Origin: Bacteroidota bacterium
Lineage (GTDB): Bacteria > Bacteroidota > Bacteroidia > Cytophagales > Cyclobacteriaceae
Length of the DNA: 34,091 nucleotides
Assembly: GCA_003242315.1 (NCBI GenBank)
Contig: QGUY01000006.1
Coordinates: 1 to 34,091, forward strand
Reading direction: 5' to 3'
Shown: piece by piece, positions 1-7,873 of the stretch
How positions within the stretch are numbered: position 1 is the first letter of the stretch
Layout: the number at the start of each line of letters is the position of its first letter
Notes under the pieces: model-generated
Database searches by the model: none
What the model was told of the DNA's origin: nothing
What the model saw: the letters and a program-made list of their open reading frames with translations, nothing else
Position numbers and translations under genes: made by a program

Positions 1-281
1 TTGTGGGTTGGGAAATTGGTAAAGTGATCAGAGAATGCATTGAGTATTGGGGCATGGCTATAGCCAACCTCATCAGCATTTTCAATCCCGAAAAGATTAT
101 TCTCGGTGGCGGCGTGTTTGGACCTGCCGTGAAATTTATCCCGGAGATCAAAGATGAAGCACTTAAATGGGCACAACCCATCAGCGCAACTCAAGTCGAC
201 ATTATTCCTTCAGCGCTGGGTGGACAGGCTGCAATCTACGGCGCGGGATACCTGGCGTTAGCCAACCTTGCCGACCAGTAA
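1..281 (+). CDS. ROK-family sugar kinase (C-terminal fragment)
   Basis: Only the last 92 or so codons are present; the gene begins before the window and its frame is already open at base 3. The segment NPEKIILGGGVF and the following GGQAAIYGAGYLA match the C-terminal half of ROK proteins (glucokinase, N-acetylglucosamine or fructose kinases, and ROK repressors), where the conserved GGG lies near the sugar/ATP cleft. The N-terminal part that separates kinases from HTH-bearing ROK repressors is missing, so substrate and role cannot be fixed. The stop at 279-281 is only 4 bp before the ATG of the MFS transporter, so the two are almost certainly co-transcribed, which favours a cytoplasmic sugar kinase acting after uptake. 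Confidence 0.85.
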   Translation, partial: VGWEIGKVIRECIEYWGMAIANLISIFNPEKIILGGGVFGPAVKFIPEIKDEALKWAQPISATQVDIIPSALGGQAAIYGAGYLALANLADQ

Positions 282-285
282 CACG

Positions 286-1449
286 ATGAATCAATACAAA
301 CTCACATTCGCTTCCTCCTGCTTCGGTATGCTACTCTTTGGAGTCAGTCTCATTACCCTCGGCTCCGTTTCATCCGACCTGCAGGAAAAATTCCAGCTTG
401 ATGCCGTCGACTCCGGAACACTATTTTCGATTTTGCCCATTGGCATTATCCTGGGGTCGTTGCTATTCGGCCCCGTATCGGACCGATACGGCTACAAGTT
501 TTTCTTCATCGCTTCGTGTATCTGTTTGCTTATAGGATTTCAGGGCATAGCGTGGTCAGATAATCTCGGGCTGCTTCGTTTTTGCATTTTTCTCTTCGGC
601 TTTGGAGGTGGAGCGATCAACGGTGCGACGAACGCTGTTGTTGCTGACATCAGCAGCAACAACAAAGGCGCAAACCTGAGCTTGCTCGGCGTTTTCTTTG
701 GCATTGGAGCCTTAGGAATGCCTTCCGTGCTCGGAGCGCTTGAGAAGCAATTCTCCGTGCAGCAGATCGTGACTTCCGTGGGATTGCTTCCCGTCGCTGC
801 GGCAGTGCTCTTCATGTTTACTCCTTTTCCTCCCCCGAAGCAAAGTCAACCGGTCGGCAGGAATGCTATACTATCCTTACTGCGCAGTGGTTTTCTGTGG
901 CTCATTGGCTTCTTCCTTTTCTGTCAAAGCGCTGCGGAAGGTGTCATCAACAACTGGACGACGACATACCTGGAAAAACATCTCGATTTCTCAGGAAGCG
1001 CGGCGCTGTTCAACCTATCGCTTTACGTGGGTGGGTTAACGGTCATGCGACTGGCGTTGGGAAGCGTGTTGAGAAACACTTCACCATCGCGCATTATGGC
1101 ACTATCACTCGCCTTATTGTTCACAGGTGCGCTGGTACTTCGGATGACACAGACACCGGCGTTTGCAACTGCGGCGCTGATCATAACCGGCGCGGGCCTT
1201 GCGGCCGGATTTCCCGTCATGTTGGGCTTTGCAGGAGCACGTTTTGCAGAACTGTCGGCAACCGCCTTCAGCATTATTCTTACGGTAGCACTAACTGGAA
1301 ATATGATCGTCAACTATGTCACCGGCGTCGTGATCGACAGGTTAGGCATAGGACAGTACACAACGATGACGCTGGTGCTTTACGCTGCGATGGTTCCATT
1401 GACCTATTTCATTCTCAGACAACATCAAACCGAATTACATAAATCATAA
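286..1449 (+). CDS. MFS transporter, probable sugar or amino-sugar permease
   Basis: A 387-residue hydrophobic protein of the major facilitator superfamily, with the length and periodicity of about 12 membrane helices. The loop between helices 2 and 3 carries GPVSDRYGYKF, the MFS motif A (GxxxDRxGxR type). A TTG at 268 would extend it by six codons into the upstream ROK gene; ATG 286, 4 bp after that stop, is the better start. It sits between a ROK kinase and a SIS-domain protein, so a sugar substrate is inferred from context. The sequence itself does not show the substrate. Confidence 0.85.
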   Translation: MNQYKLTFASSCFGMLLFGVSLITLGSVSSDLQEKFQLDAVDSGTLFSILPIGIILGSLLFGPVSDRYGYKFFFIASCICLLIGFQGIAWSDNLGLLRFCIFLFGFGGGAINGATNAVVADISSNNKGANLSLLGVFFGIGALGMPSVLGALEKQFSVQQIVTSVGLLPVAAAVLFMFTPFPPPKQSQPVGRNAILSLLRSGFLWLIGFFLFCQSAAEGVINNWTTTYLEKHLDFSGSAALFNLSLYVGGLTVMRLALGSVLRNTSPSRIMALSLALLFTGALVLRMTQTPAFATAALIITGAGLAAGFPVMLGFAGARFAELSATAFSIILTVALTGNMIVNYVTGVVIDRLGIGQYTTMTLVLYAAMVPLTYFILRQHQTELHKS

Positions 1450-1465
1450 CCACTCTAATCAAATT

Positions 1466-2227
1466 ATGCTGGCTCAACAATGGCTCAACAATGCGCGTCA
1501 GGTAATGGCGCGAATCGAGGAAACTCAACTGGACAACATCAGGAAGGCGGCTGAAATCATGGCTGACACCATCGAAGCAGGCCGATGGGTTCACACCTTT
1601 GGTTGCGGACACGCCACCATACCCATCGAAGAAATGTATCCCCGCATTGGGGGCTTCGTTGGATTTCATCCCCTGATCGAACTTCCTTTGACATTCTTTA
1701 CAAGGATCACCGGTGAGATGGGCGTCCATCAGTTCCTCTTCCTCGAACGCGTAGAAGGATACGGAGGTGCCATCATGAAGAGCTACGATTTCGATCCTCG
1801 CGACACGATGTGGATATTCTCACACTCCGGGATCAACAACGTCAATATTGACGTCGCTCTCGAATCCAAAAAGCGGGGAATGAAGGTCATCGTGTTTGGC
1901 TCCGCGGCAGAAGCAAAAGGAAAAAAATCACGGCATTCGACCGGAAAGACGCTTTTCGAGATCGCTGATCTCGTCGTCGACTCCTGCGCCCCGATTGAGG
2001 ACGCGTCGGTACCGCTAAAAAATCACCAGGATAAAGTAGGACCCGTCTCCACCATGGCCTTCATCACCTGCGTCTGGATGACCGTAACTACCGTCGCCGA
2101 AATCCTCGCCGACCGTGGCGTTAAACTCTTCATTCACCCGTCACACAACGTTCCCGGTGACACCACCGCCCGCGAACGTTTAGACGCGGCGTTGGCAGAG
2201 TATAAAAGAAGAGTGCAGGGAGTGTAA
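1466..2227 (+). CDS. SIS-domain sugar-phosphate binding protein (UPF0309-like)
   Basis: A 253-residue cytoplasmic protein with one SIS (sugar isomerase) fold. FGCGHA (45-50) and the loop FSHSG (118-122), followed by NVNIDVALESKKRGMKVIVF, are typical of the phosphosugar-binding SIS core. Length and pattern fit the UPF0309/sugar isomerase-domain family, whose exact reaction I do not know. It starts 16 bp after the MFS gene, as the third gene of a kinase-transporter-SIS operon, so it probably isomerises, deaminates or senses the phosphorylated sugar made by the ROK enzyme (inference). After its stop comes a 480-bp repeat-rich gap, so the operon ends here. Confidence 0.8.
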   Translation: MLAQQWLNNARQVMARIEETQLDNIRKAAEIMADTIEAGRWVHTFGCGHATIPIEEMYPRIGGFVGFHPLIELPLTFFTRITGEMGVHQFLFLERVEGYGGAIMKSYDFDPRDTMWIFSHSGINNVNIDVALESKKRGMKVIVFGSAAEAKGKKSRHSTGKTLFEIADLVVDSCAPIEDASVPLKNHQDKVGPVSTMAFITCVWMTVTTVAEILADRGVKLFIHPSHNVPGDTTARERLDAALAEYKRRVQGV

Positions 2228-2254
2228 CGTGTTTACGTGCGTACGTGTTTACGT
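2227..2254 (+). repeat. Two copies of a 16-bp ACGTGTTTACGT-type repeat
   Basis: The 12-mer ACGTGTTTACGT occurs at 2227-2238 and again at 2243-2254, separated by GCGT. It begins on the last base of the SIS gene stop codon. It is the first of several simple repeats in the 2228-2710 gap. Confidence 0.7.
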
Positions 2255-2325
2255 GTTCATGTTGACTCCAACATCGTCGTGGCATGCGGGATCCCGGGGT
2301 CTGAGCGTCGTGGAGGGACCGGAAA

Positions 2326-2471
2326 GATTAGTGATTTGTGATTAGTGATTAGTGATTTTTGATTTACTGATTACGGTTTCGGGTTAAGGAACCACGCTAT
2401 AAGTTTCACCCAACTCTGTAGTGGAGAATCATTCGTAAATCGCAGATCGCAAATCACAGATCACTAATCAC
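2326..2471. repeat. GTGATTA tandem repeats forming a long-range inverted repeat
   Basis: The left side is a run of GATTAGTGATT units (2326-2357). The right side (about 2435-2471) carries the complementary ATCACTAATCAC. GTGATTAGTGAT at 2338-2349 is an exact reverse complement of 2460-2471, with about 110 bp between them. No coding sequence is visible inside. It could fold as a large stem-loop or be a decayed mobile intergenic element; no function is shown. Confidence 0.65.
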
Positions 2472-2522
2472 CACCCCTTACCCTAAAGAGGCTCAACCCG
2501 CAGGTATTCCCTTTTCAATGCG

Positions 2523-2590
2523 ATGTCTCATATAGCCGCACGTACCAACATCAACACACGCACACACATCAACACATCAACACATTTTCG
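2523..2590 (+). repeat. Dispersed ACATCAACACA-type intergenic repeat, copy A
   Basis: This low-complexity segment is built from ACATCAACACA units. It is similar base by base, over roughly 60 bp, to the reverse complement of 10930-10992, including the non-repetitive lead-in (TCATATAGCCGCACG here, CCATAGAGCCGCACT there). The short open frame starting at 2523 follows the repeat and is unlikely to be a gene. Confidence 0.7.
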
Positions 2591-2592
2591 GC

Positions 2593-2631
2593 CCTTCGAC
2601 AAGCTCAGGGACCTCCTTCGACAAGCTCAGG
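2593..2631 (+). repeat. Two copies of the CCTTCGACAAGCTCAGG element
   Basis: Exact copies of the 17-mer lie at 2593-2609 and 2615-2631, a 22-bp period. The same element recurs as an array at 26921-27045 and in the opposite orientation near 31075 and 31130. The outer bases CCCT and AGGG are complementary, so each copy may form a small hairpin like a REP element. Confidence 0.75.
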
Positions 2632-2710
2632 GACCATTGACCCATCAACACCGTGTGGTGATGAGCGAAAAGAGGCTCAACTTCAACACTTCAACATCCA
2701 CCTCAACACT

Positions 2711-4534
2711 TCACTCGTACAACTTTTGATGCAGTTCCCGCAGCGTTTCCTCCGGCATCTTAATCACCTTCCTGTCGTAGGTCATCAGTCCGTTGACTTC
2801 AATTTCAACATCAGTTGTCTGCGTGTATACTGCTGCTGAAAGGCCCTTATCAACAAGTTTGTCGAGGTTGTTGATGTATGTAGTATAACGCTCGAGTAAC
2901 GCGTCTTTATCGGGGAAGCTCTGATAACCCCAGTTGTCCTTGGCTTGCCATGTATGGCCTTCGAGAGGAAGTCCTAACCCGCCGTATTCGCCAAGCACCA
3001 GCGCGTAGTTCTTGCCGAATAGTTCAGGCCGGGGCATAACCGGATCAGGATAATTGTGTATATCGAGAATATGTCCCACATCGTAAAAGTTACCTCCGCT
3101 TGCCTGGTTGACGAGTCGCGAAGGATCATACTTCATGGTCCATTCGACAATTTCGCGTGTCTTGAACTGTCCCCACGCTTCATTGAAAGGAACCCACACT
3201 ACAATGCATGGGAAATTGTAAGTGGCATCGATGATAGCCTTCCACTCGTTGCGGAATATTTGTTCTGATTCAGGTGTTCGTTGTTTTTCCGTTTCGACAC
3301 CTGTGATTCCCGGCCGGCTGTCCCAACGGTTGCCCATGTCGCCACTCGGCATGTCCTGCCACACAAGGATACCCAGCTTGTCGCAGTGGTAATACCAGCG
3401 CGCGGGCTCGACCTTAACATGCTTTCGGATCATGTTAAAACCCATCGCTTTGGTTTTTTCAACATCAAATCTCAACGCCTCGTCTGTGGGTGCCGTGTAA
3501 AGACCGTCGGGCCACCAGCCCTGATCGAGTGGACCGTACTGAAAGACAAACTTGTTGTTGAGCATCATGCGTTTAATGCCATCGCTACCGGTAGCCACCG
3601 AGATTTTGCGCATGCCGAAATAGCTTTTGATCTCATCGATCACCCTCCTGCCGCGGCGGATCTGCACCGTGAGGTCGTAGAGAAACGGATCCGCCGGGGA
3701 CCACAACTTTGCATTGGGGATGGTGAGCGTGGTTTCAGGTCCGGCTACCAACTGTTCTGCTACTTTTTGCTGTCCGTCCCACGCAGCAACAATAATTTCA
3801 TCTTCTTGCTGGAGGTTGACTGTTTTCACCTGAACACTGAGGCTTTGCGCATCAACGTTCGGCGTAGTCCAAATTGATTCGATGTAGGTACGGGGTACGG
3901 CTTCAAGCCACACGGTCTGCCAAATTCCGGTAACGGGTGTATACCAGATACTCTGAGGATTCTTTACCTGCTTTCCCCTTGGCTGAGGTCCGTCATCAGA
4001 TGGATCCCATACGGACACAATAATCTCCTGCGTTCCGGAGCGCTTCACATGCTGAGTGATGTCAAATGAAAACGGATCATAGCCGCCTTTGTGTGAGCCA
4101 ACCGCCGTGCCGTTGACAAACACCTCGCATTGCCAATCTACAGCGCCAAAATGCAACAGCACATTCTTGCCCTTGAAAGACGATGGCAGCGTAAACGTGC
4201 GACGATACCAAAGCTTGTTGTCCTTGCCGACGGTTTTGCCTACACCGGAGAGTGCCGACTCAATGGCGAAGGGAACAAGAATCTTCCCCTCATATGCAGA
4301 TGGCCTACCCGCTGTAGCAGGCTGAATGGCGTAGTCCCAAAGACCATTGAGATTGTGCCAGGTATCGCGTACCATCTGAGGTCTGGGATACTCAGGCAGC
4401 GGCTGTGAGGAATTGACTCGCTCAGCCCAGGGGGTGGTGATCTTGTCGCCAGCGATTTTCCAGCTTTCTTGCGCGTAAAGCGCGCCATGAAACAACCAAA
4501 GACAAAGGACGAAACAGTTTTTCAGATGCATCAT
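2711..4534 (-). CDS. Secreted glycoside hydrolase family 2 enzyme (beta-galactosidase/glucuronidase-like)
   Basis: A 607-residue protein with an N-terminal signal peptide (about residues 1-21, ending in ALYAQ), so it acts in the periplasm or outside. The GH2 order is visible: a sugar-binding jelly-roll domain (about 55-215, with LWYRRTFTLP and VNGTAVGSHKGGYDPF), an immunoglobulin-like domain (about 216-315), and a TIM barrel to the end. The acid/base glutamate is E452 in FNEAWGQF and the nucleophile is E516 in VLGEYGG. The length is usual for short Bacteroidota GH2 enzymes. Exact substrate is not decidable; beta-galactoside, beta-glucuronide or beta-mannoside are possible. It is divergent from a GH43 gene with 128 bp between them, which suggests joint control during glycan use. 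The start could be either of two adjacent Met codons. Confidence 0.9.
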   Translation of the reverse strand: MMHLKNCFVLCLWLFHGALYAQESWKIAGDKITTPWAERVNSSQPLPEYPRPQMVRDTWHNLNGLWDYAIQPATAGRPSAYEGKILVPFAIESALSGVGKTVGKDNKLWYRRTFTLPSSFKGKNVLLHFGAVDWQCEVFVNGTAVGSHKGGYDPFSFDITQHVKRSGTQEIIVSVWDPSDDGPQPRGKQVKNPQSIWYTPVTGIWQTVWLEAVPRTYIESIWTTPNVDAQSLSVQVKTVNLQQEDEIIVAAWDGQQKVAEQLVAGPETTLTIPNAKLWSPADPFLYDLTVQIRRGRRVIDEIKSYFGMRKISVATGSDGIKRMMLNNKFVFQYGPLDQGWWPDGLYTAPTDEALRFDVEKTKAMGFNMIRKHVKVEPARWYYHCDKLGILVWQDMPSGDMGNRWDSRPGITGVETEKQRTPESEQIFRNEWKAIIDATYNFPCIVVWVPFNEAWGQFKTREIVEWTMKYDPSRLVNQASGGNFYDVGHILDIHNYPDPVMPRPELFGKNYALVLGEYGGLGLPLEGHTWQAKDNWGYQSFPDKDALLERYTTYINNLDKLVDKGLSAAVYTQTTDVEIEVNGLMTYDRKVIKMPEETLRELHQKLYE

Positions 4535-4662
4535 TGAAGTTCGTTAATGAGTGTTTGTACCGGGCGGATAATTTACGGGAAATATCTACGCAACAACACT
4601 GTGAAACTGAGGTGTGTGTTTTGTGTTTTTTATATTTTCGTGGGATAACCAATTAACCAATC

Positions 4663-5775
4663 ATGAACCTGACCAGCAAATACATTCCCGTTTGGGCACT
4701 TTCACTCGCAGTCCTGGTAGCAGGATGCGGAAAATCATCACAAGAAAAGGCTGAAACGTCGGCATCTTCCGACTCCGCTTCTGCTCAGCCTGTAGGCATC
4801 TCCGAACCCCTCGTAACGCACATTTACACCGCAGACCCGTCGGCCCATGTGTTCGATGGTAAGATTTATATCTACCCGTCGCACGACATCGACGCTGGCA
4901 CCCCGGAAAACGATATGGGGGATCACTTCGACATGCGCGACTATCACGTGCTGTCGATGAGCACCATTCCCGGTGAGGTGACGGATCACGGCGTCGCGCT
5001 GGATATCAAAGATATCCCCTGGGCAGGACGTCAGCTCTGGGCGCCTGATGCCGCTTTCAAGGACGGCAAGTACTATCTGTACTTCCCGGCAAAAGACAAG
5101 CAAGACATCTTCCGAATCGGCGTGGCCATCAGCGATTCACCCGCAGGGCCCTTCAAAGCTGAGCCCGAACCCATCAAAGGAAGCTACAGCATTGACCCGG
5201 CCGTTTTTCAGGACGACGATGGAAAATTTTATATGTACTTCGGCGGCATATGGGGTGGCCAACTGCAACGGTGGAGCACCGGAGAATATGCGGGACACGA
5301 TGCATCAAAGACCGATCTTCAGAAGGACGACGCTCCGGCCATCGGTCCGCGTGTTGCGATGCTGAGCGACGACATGGTGAGCTTTGCTGAACCTGTGAAA
5401 GAGATCAGTATCGTGGATGCTGAAGGCAATCCTATCCTGGGTGGCGATCACGACCGTCGATTCTTCGAAGCACCATGGATGCACAAATACAATGGCACGT
5501 ATTATCTGTCATACTCTACGGGCGATACGCACTACATCGTTTACGCTACTGGTGACAATCCCTACGGGCCGTTTACTTACCGCGGTGTTGTGTTGAATCC
5601 TGTTATCGGCTGGACAAACCACCACTCCATCGTAGAGTATAACGGCAAGTGGTATCTCTTCTATCACGACAGCAGCCTCTCCGGAGGAAAAACCCACCTG
5701 CGGTGCATAAAGGTGACAGAGTTGACGCATAATCCGGATGGCACAATACAAACAATCAATCCCTATGTCCAGTAG
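4663..5775 (+). CDS. GH43 glycoside hydrolase lipoprotein (arabinofuranosidase/xylosidase-like)
   Basis: A 370-residue five-bladed beta-propeller hydrolase. The N-terminus is a lipoprotein signal with lipobox LVAGC (Cys22), followed by a Ser/Ala-rich linker, so it is probably anchored in a membrane. The GH43 catalytic triad is visible: general base D58 (TADPSAHVFDGK), pKa modulator D178 (SIDPAVFQDDDG) and general acid E269 (FFEAPWMHK). The family acts on arabinoxylan, arabinan or xylo-oligosaccharides; the subfamily is not determined here. It is divergent from the secreted GH2 enzyme, giving a small two-enzyme carbohydrate locus without SusCD in the window. Confidence 0.9.
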   Translation: MNLTSKYIPVWALSLAVLVAGCGKSSQEKAETSASSDSASAQPVGISEPLVTHIYTADPSAHVFDGKIYIYPSHDIDAGTPENDMGDHFDMRDYHVLSMSTIPGEVTDHGVALDIKDIPWAGRQLWAPDAAFKDGKYYLYFPAKDKQDIFRIGVAISDSPAGPFKAEPEPIKGSYSIDPAVFQDDDGKFYMYFGGIWGGQLQRWSTGEYAGHDASKTDLQKDDAPAIGPRVAMLSDDMVSFAEPVKEISIVDAEGNPILGGDHDRRFFEAPWMHKYNGTYYLSYSTGDTHYIVYATGDNPYGPFTYRGVVLNPVIGWTNHHSIVEYNGKWYLFYHDSSLSGGKTHLRCIKVTELTHNPDGTIQTINPYVQ

Positions 5776-5810
5776 CAGTAGGCGGTAGTGGGCCACCTGT
5801 TAGCTACCTA

Positions 5811-5862
5811 ATCAACCTGGTCTGCCGCAATCAAGTACGGGTTATTGGCAGACCAGGTTGGT
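5811..5862. terminator. Long inverted repeat, probable bidirectional terminator
   Basis: AACCTGGTCTGCC at 5814-5826 pairs perfectly with 5847-5859 across a 20-nt loop, and the stem extends outward by a few more pairs. It lies 35 bp after the GH43 stop and 27 bp beyond the stop of the minus-strand T9SS-type remnant, where a terminator for both convergent units is expected. There is no clear U-tract, so it could also be a regulatory palindrome. Confidence 0.6.
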
Positions 5863-5888
5863 TAAGGCGCCCGGCCAGGAAAGATTAG

Positions 5889-5996
5889 TTATTCTACAAT
5901 CAGTCGCTCTGTTTTTAAGAGTTCTTTATTGTGGTAGACGCGAAGGATGTACGTTCCTTTTTCCCATCCGCTCACATCAATCTTCTCGCCTGAACA
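5889..5996 (-). pseudogene. Remnant C-terminal tail of a T9SS type A sorting-domain protein
   Basis: Reading the minus strand gives about 35 codons ending in TAA (5889-5891), including GEKIDVSGWEKGTYILRV and then ELLKTERLIVE. The pattern (I-D-V-S-G-W/L, then G-x-Y-I-L-R-V, a turn, then K..RLIVE at the stop) is that of type IX secretion C-terminal sorting domains in Bacteroidota. Nothing upstream belongs to such a protein, because the nhaA 3' end begins at 6025. The frame stays open into nhaA but is out of phase with it. I read it as the stump of a deleted secreted protein. An expressed minigene seems unlikely because no start codon is nearby. Confidence 0.55.
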
Positions 5997-6024
5997 GTAC
6001 CTAAGGGTGGTCAAAGCGAAGATA

Positions 6025-7353
6025 TCAGTTACCCCTCCTCAAGAACATCCAGCCGAGCAATCCCGCCAAAACTGAGGCCGCGAGTATCCCGATCTTGGCT
6101 TCAATGGCATGATCGGTGGTGGTTCCAAAAGCAAGCGTTGTGATAAACAGCGACATCGTGAAGCCAATGCCGCCCACCATGCCGAGGCCGAGGATGGTTC
6201 TGAAGTCCACGCCCTCGGGAAGGTTCGACCATTTGAGTTTGACGAACAGCCACGACATGCCGAAGATTCCGAGCACTTTGCCCAGCAGCAGCCCGAAGAA
6301 AACGCCCATCGTCACGGGTGTCAACAAGTCATCCATTGAAATTTCCTTCAGCGAAATTCCCGCGTTGGCCAGCGCAAAGATGGGCATCACAACGAAGAGT
6401 GCTACGGGACGAAGGGTATGCTCCAGACGCTGCAGCGGCGTATCGGCTGAGCGGGTAAGACTTTTTATCTTTTCGATCGCGTGCACTTGTCCTGGCTCGA
6501 GAATAGAAACGTCGTTGGGTCGGACACTTTCGAACTCAGTTACGTACTGCCTGAGATGCGTTGCAAAACTTGCCTCCTTGATCTTGGTACGGGCAGGTAT
6601 CGCTAACGCTGCAAGAACGCCGGCAACCGTGGCGTGCACACCCGACAACAGGAACGCAAGCCACAATCCCCCTATCCCCAGTATTCCATAAAGAATAGTG
6701 CTGCGAACACCGAGGTAGTTCGCCGTCAGCAACACCCCAAGAAAGCCTGCCCCAATGGCAAGATTCGCAATTGAAATGTCCGAAGAATAATTAATGGCAA
6801 TAACAAGCACAGCGCCCAGGTCATCTGCGATGGCAAGCGTAGTGAGAAATATCCGGGCCGCGTAAGGTACCCGATTACCCAGGATCGATAATACGGCAAG
6901 AGCGAAAGCAATATCCGTTGCCATGGGAATACCCCACCCGACGACACCCGGCGAATCATAATTAAAGATGATGTAGATCAATGCAGGAAGAAGCATGCCT
7001 CCCAAAGCAGCTGCCAGGGGAAGCAAGGCGTTGCGCGGATTGGATAATTCGCCACCAATGATTTCACGTTTGAGTTCCAGGCCTACGACAAAGAAGAACA
7101 TAGCCATCAAACCGTCGTTGATCCAGTCGTGCAAAGACTCCGCAACTTCATACCCGGCAAATCCAATCGAAAATTCCAATGACCAAATGTCGTGGTAGAT
7201 ATCGCTAAGCGGGGAATTGGAAAGGATTAAGGCGATAACGGTACAGACGAGTAACACGATGCCAGACGAAGACTCTTCGTGGATAAACTTCTGAAAGGGA
7301 CGCAGGATTTTATCTATGCGCTCAGCATTCATGTTAACATACCATTGTCCCAC
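6025..7353 (-). CDS. nhaA: Na+/H+ antiporter NhaA
   Basis: An integral membrane antiporter that exports Na+ (or Li+) in exchange for protons, for pH and salt homeostasis. It is 442 residues against about 390 in E. coli, with part of the excess in a cytoplasmic insert around residues 255-305. Family residues are present: D147 in MATDIAFALA and the adjacent pair D177-D178 in IADDLGAV, matching E. coli D133, D163 and D164, and a conserved lysine in the late helix GLLLGKVLGIFG. The start is either Met1 (7353) or Met8 (7332); homologues usually begin close to the IDKILRPF segment, so both are plausible. It is divergent from the cold-shock gene, with 173 bp between. Confidence 0.95.
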   Translation of the reverse strand: MGQWYVNMNAERIDKILRPFQKFIHEESSSGIVLLVCTVIALILSNSPLSDIYHDIWSLEFSIGFAGYEVAESLHDWINDGLMAMFFFVVGLELKREIIGGELSNPRNALLPLAAALGGMLLPALIYIIFNYDSPGVVGWGIPMATDIAFALAVLSILGNRVPYAARIFLTTLAIADDLGAVLVIAINYSSDISIANLAIGAGFLGVLLTANYLGVRSTILYGILGIGGLWLAFLLSGVHATVAGVLAALAIPARTKIKEASFATHLRQYVTEFESVRPNDVSILEPGQVHAIEKIKSLTRSADTPLQRLEHTLRPVALFVVMPIFALANAGISLKEISMDDLLTPVTMGVFFGLLLGKVLGIFGMSWLFVKLKWSNLPEGVDFRTILGLGMVGGIGFTMSLFITTLAFGTTTDHAIEAKIGILAASVLAGLLGWMFLRRGN

Positions 7354-7366
7354 AAGTTGGTAAAAA

Positions 7367-7473
7367 GGCTACTATTATGCGTATATGAGCCATTTCTCTG
7401 TGTTTTGAGTCGCTTTGACGATTGCATCTGCCAAACGACGGTTGTATAACATTAATATCTCTTTATAGTAGCC
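7367..7473. repeat. 9-bp inverted repeat in the nhaA-csp intergenic region
   Basis: GGCTACTAT at 7367-7375 is the exact reverse complement of ATAGTAGCC at 7465-7473. One arm is just upstream of the nhaA start, the other just upstream of the csp -7 box. It could be a shared operator pair or chance; nothing else supports it. Confidence 0.35.
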
Positions 7474-7490
7474 GGATTGATTATTAATCC

Positions 7491-7498
7491 TACCTTTG
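7491..7498 (+). promoter_or_regulatory. Bacteroidota-type -7 element of the cold-shock gene
   Basis: TACCTTTG matches the TAnnTTTG consensus for the primary sigma factor of Bacteroidota and lies 28 bp before the ATG at 7527. A well-placed -33 TTTG is not evident. Confidence 0.5.
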
Positions 7499-7526
7499 TC
7501 AATTATTATAACACTATCACAATTTA

Positions 7527-7718
7527 ATGAACACAGGAACAGTAAAATTCTTTAATGAATCCAAAGGATTCGGATTTATTAAGGACGACCAAACAGGAAA
7601 AGAGTACTTTGTACATGCTTCCGGCCTTATTAATCCGATCAAGGAGAACGATGAGGTTACCTTCGAACTCAGGGAAGGTAAAAAGGGATTAAATGCAGTT
7701 AATGTTAAACTATCATAG
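7527..7718 (+). CDS. Cold-shock domain protein (CspA family)
   Basis: A 63-residue single cold-shock domain, the usual size for bacterial Csp proteins. It is a five-stranded OB fold that binds single-stranded RNA or DNA and loosens RNA structure. RNP1 (KGFGFIKDD) and RNP2 (YFVHAS) are intact. It is monocistronic: a TAnnTTTG promoter precedes it and a strong intrinsic terminator follows within 30 bp. The sequence does not show whether it is cold-inducible or constitutive. Confidence 0.95.
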   Translation: MNTGTVKFFNESKGFGFIKDDQTGKEYFVHASGLINPIKENDEVTFELREGKKGLNAVNVKLS

Positions 7719-7744
7719 TTGACATACAAGATCATTTAGTTTGC

Positions 7745-7771
7745 AAAACCCCGACGATGTCGGGGTTTTTT
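7745..7771 (+). terminator. Intrinsic terminator after the cold-shock gene
   Basis: AAAACCCCGAC (7745-7755) pairs with GTCGGGGTTTT (7759-7769) around a 3-nt loop and runs into six T residues. It isolates the csp gene from the efflux operon that follows. Confidence 0.9.
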
Positions 7772-7811
7772 GTTTGCCGCCCACCACACCCCAAAAAAAA
7801 TTTCCGGCCAC

Positions 7812-7842
7812 TTTCAAAACCCGGGGACGTTTTGTACGTTTG
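7812..7842 (+). promoter_or_regulatory. Putative promoter of the TetR-efflux operon
   Basis: TACGTTTG at 7835-7842 fits the TAnnTTTG -7 element, and TTTC at 7812-7815 sits 19 bp upstream as a near-match to the TTTG -33 element. The TetR-type palindrome begins immediately after the -7 box. Confidence 0.55.
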
Positions 7843-7873
7843 TTTAACCAAATGGTTAAATCAAATGGTTAAA
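7843..7873. promoter_or_regulatory. Probable TetR autoregulatory operator, overlapping the start codon
   Basis: TTTAACCA (7843-7850), two bases, then TGGTTAAA (7853-7860) form a perfect 8-bp palindrome. The right half-site TGGTTAAA is repeated at 7866-7873. The site lies between the -7 element and the TetR coding region and covers the ATG at 7865-7867. This is the expected place for a TetR repressor to block transcription of its own operon. Confidence 0.65.

Noticed and set aside
2523..2729. 68-residue open frame in the repeat-rich gap
   Set aside because: Its translation follows the ACATCAACACA and CCTTCGACAAG repeats and shows no protein-like pattern.
7757..7864. N-terminal extension of the TetR regulator
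   Set aside because: It would read through the csp terminator and the operon's own promoter and operator; the family starts at MVKEDIG.
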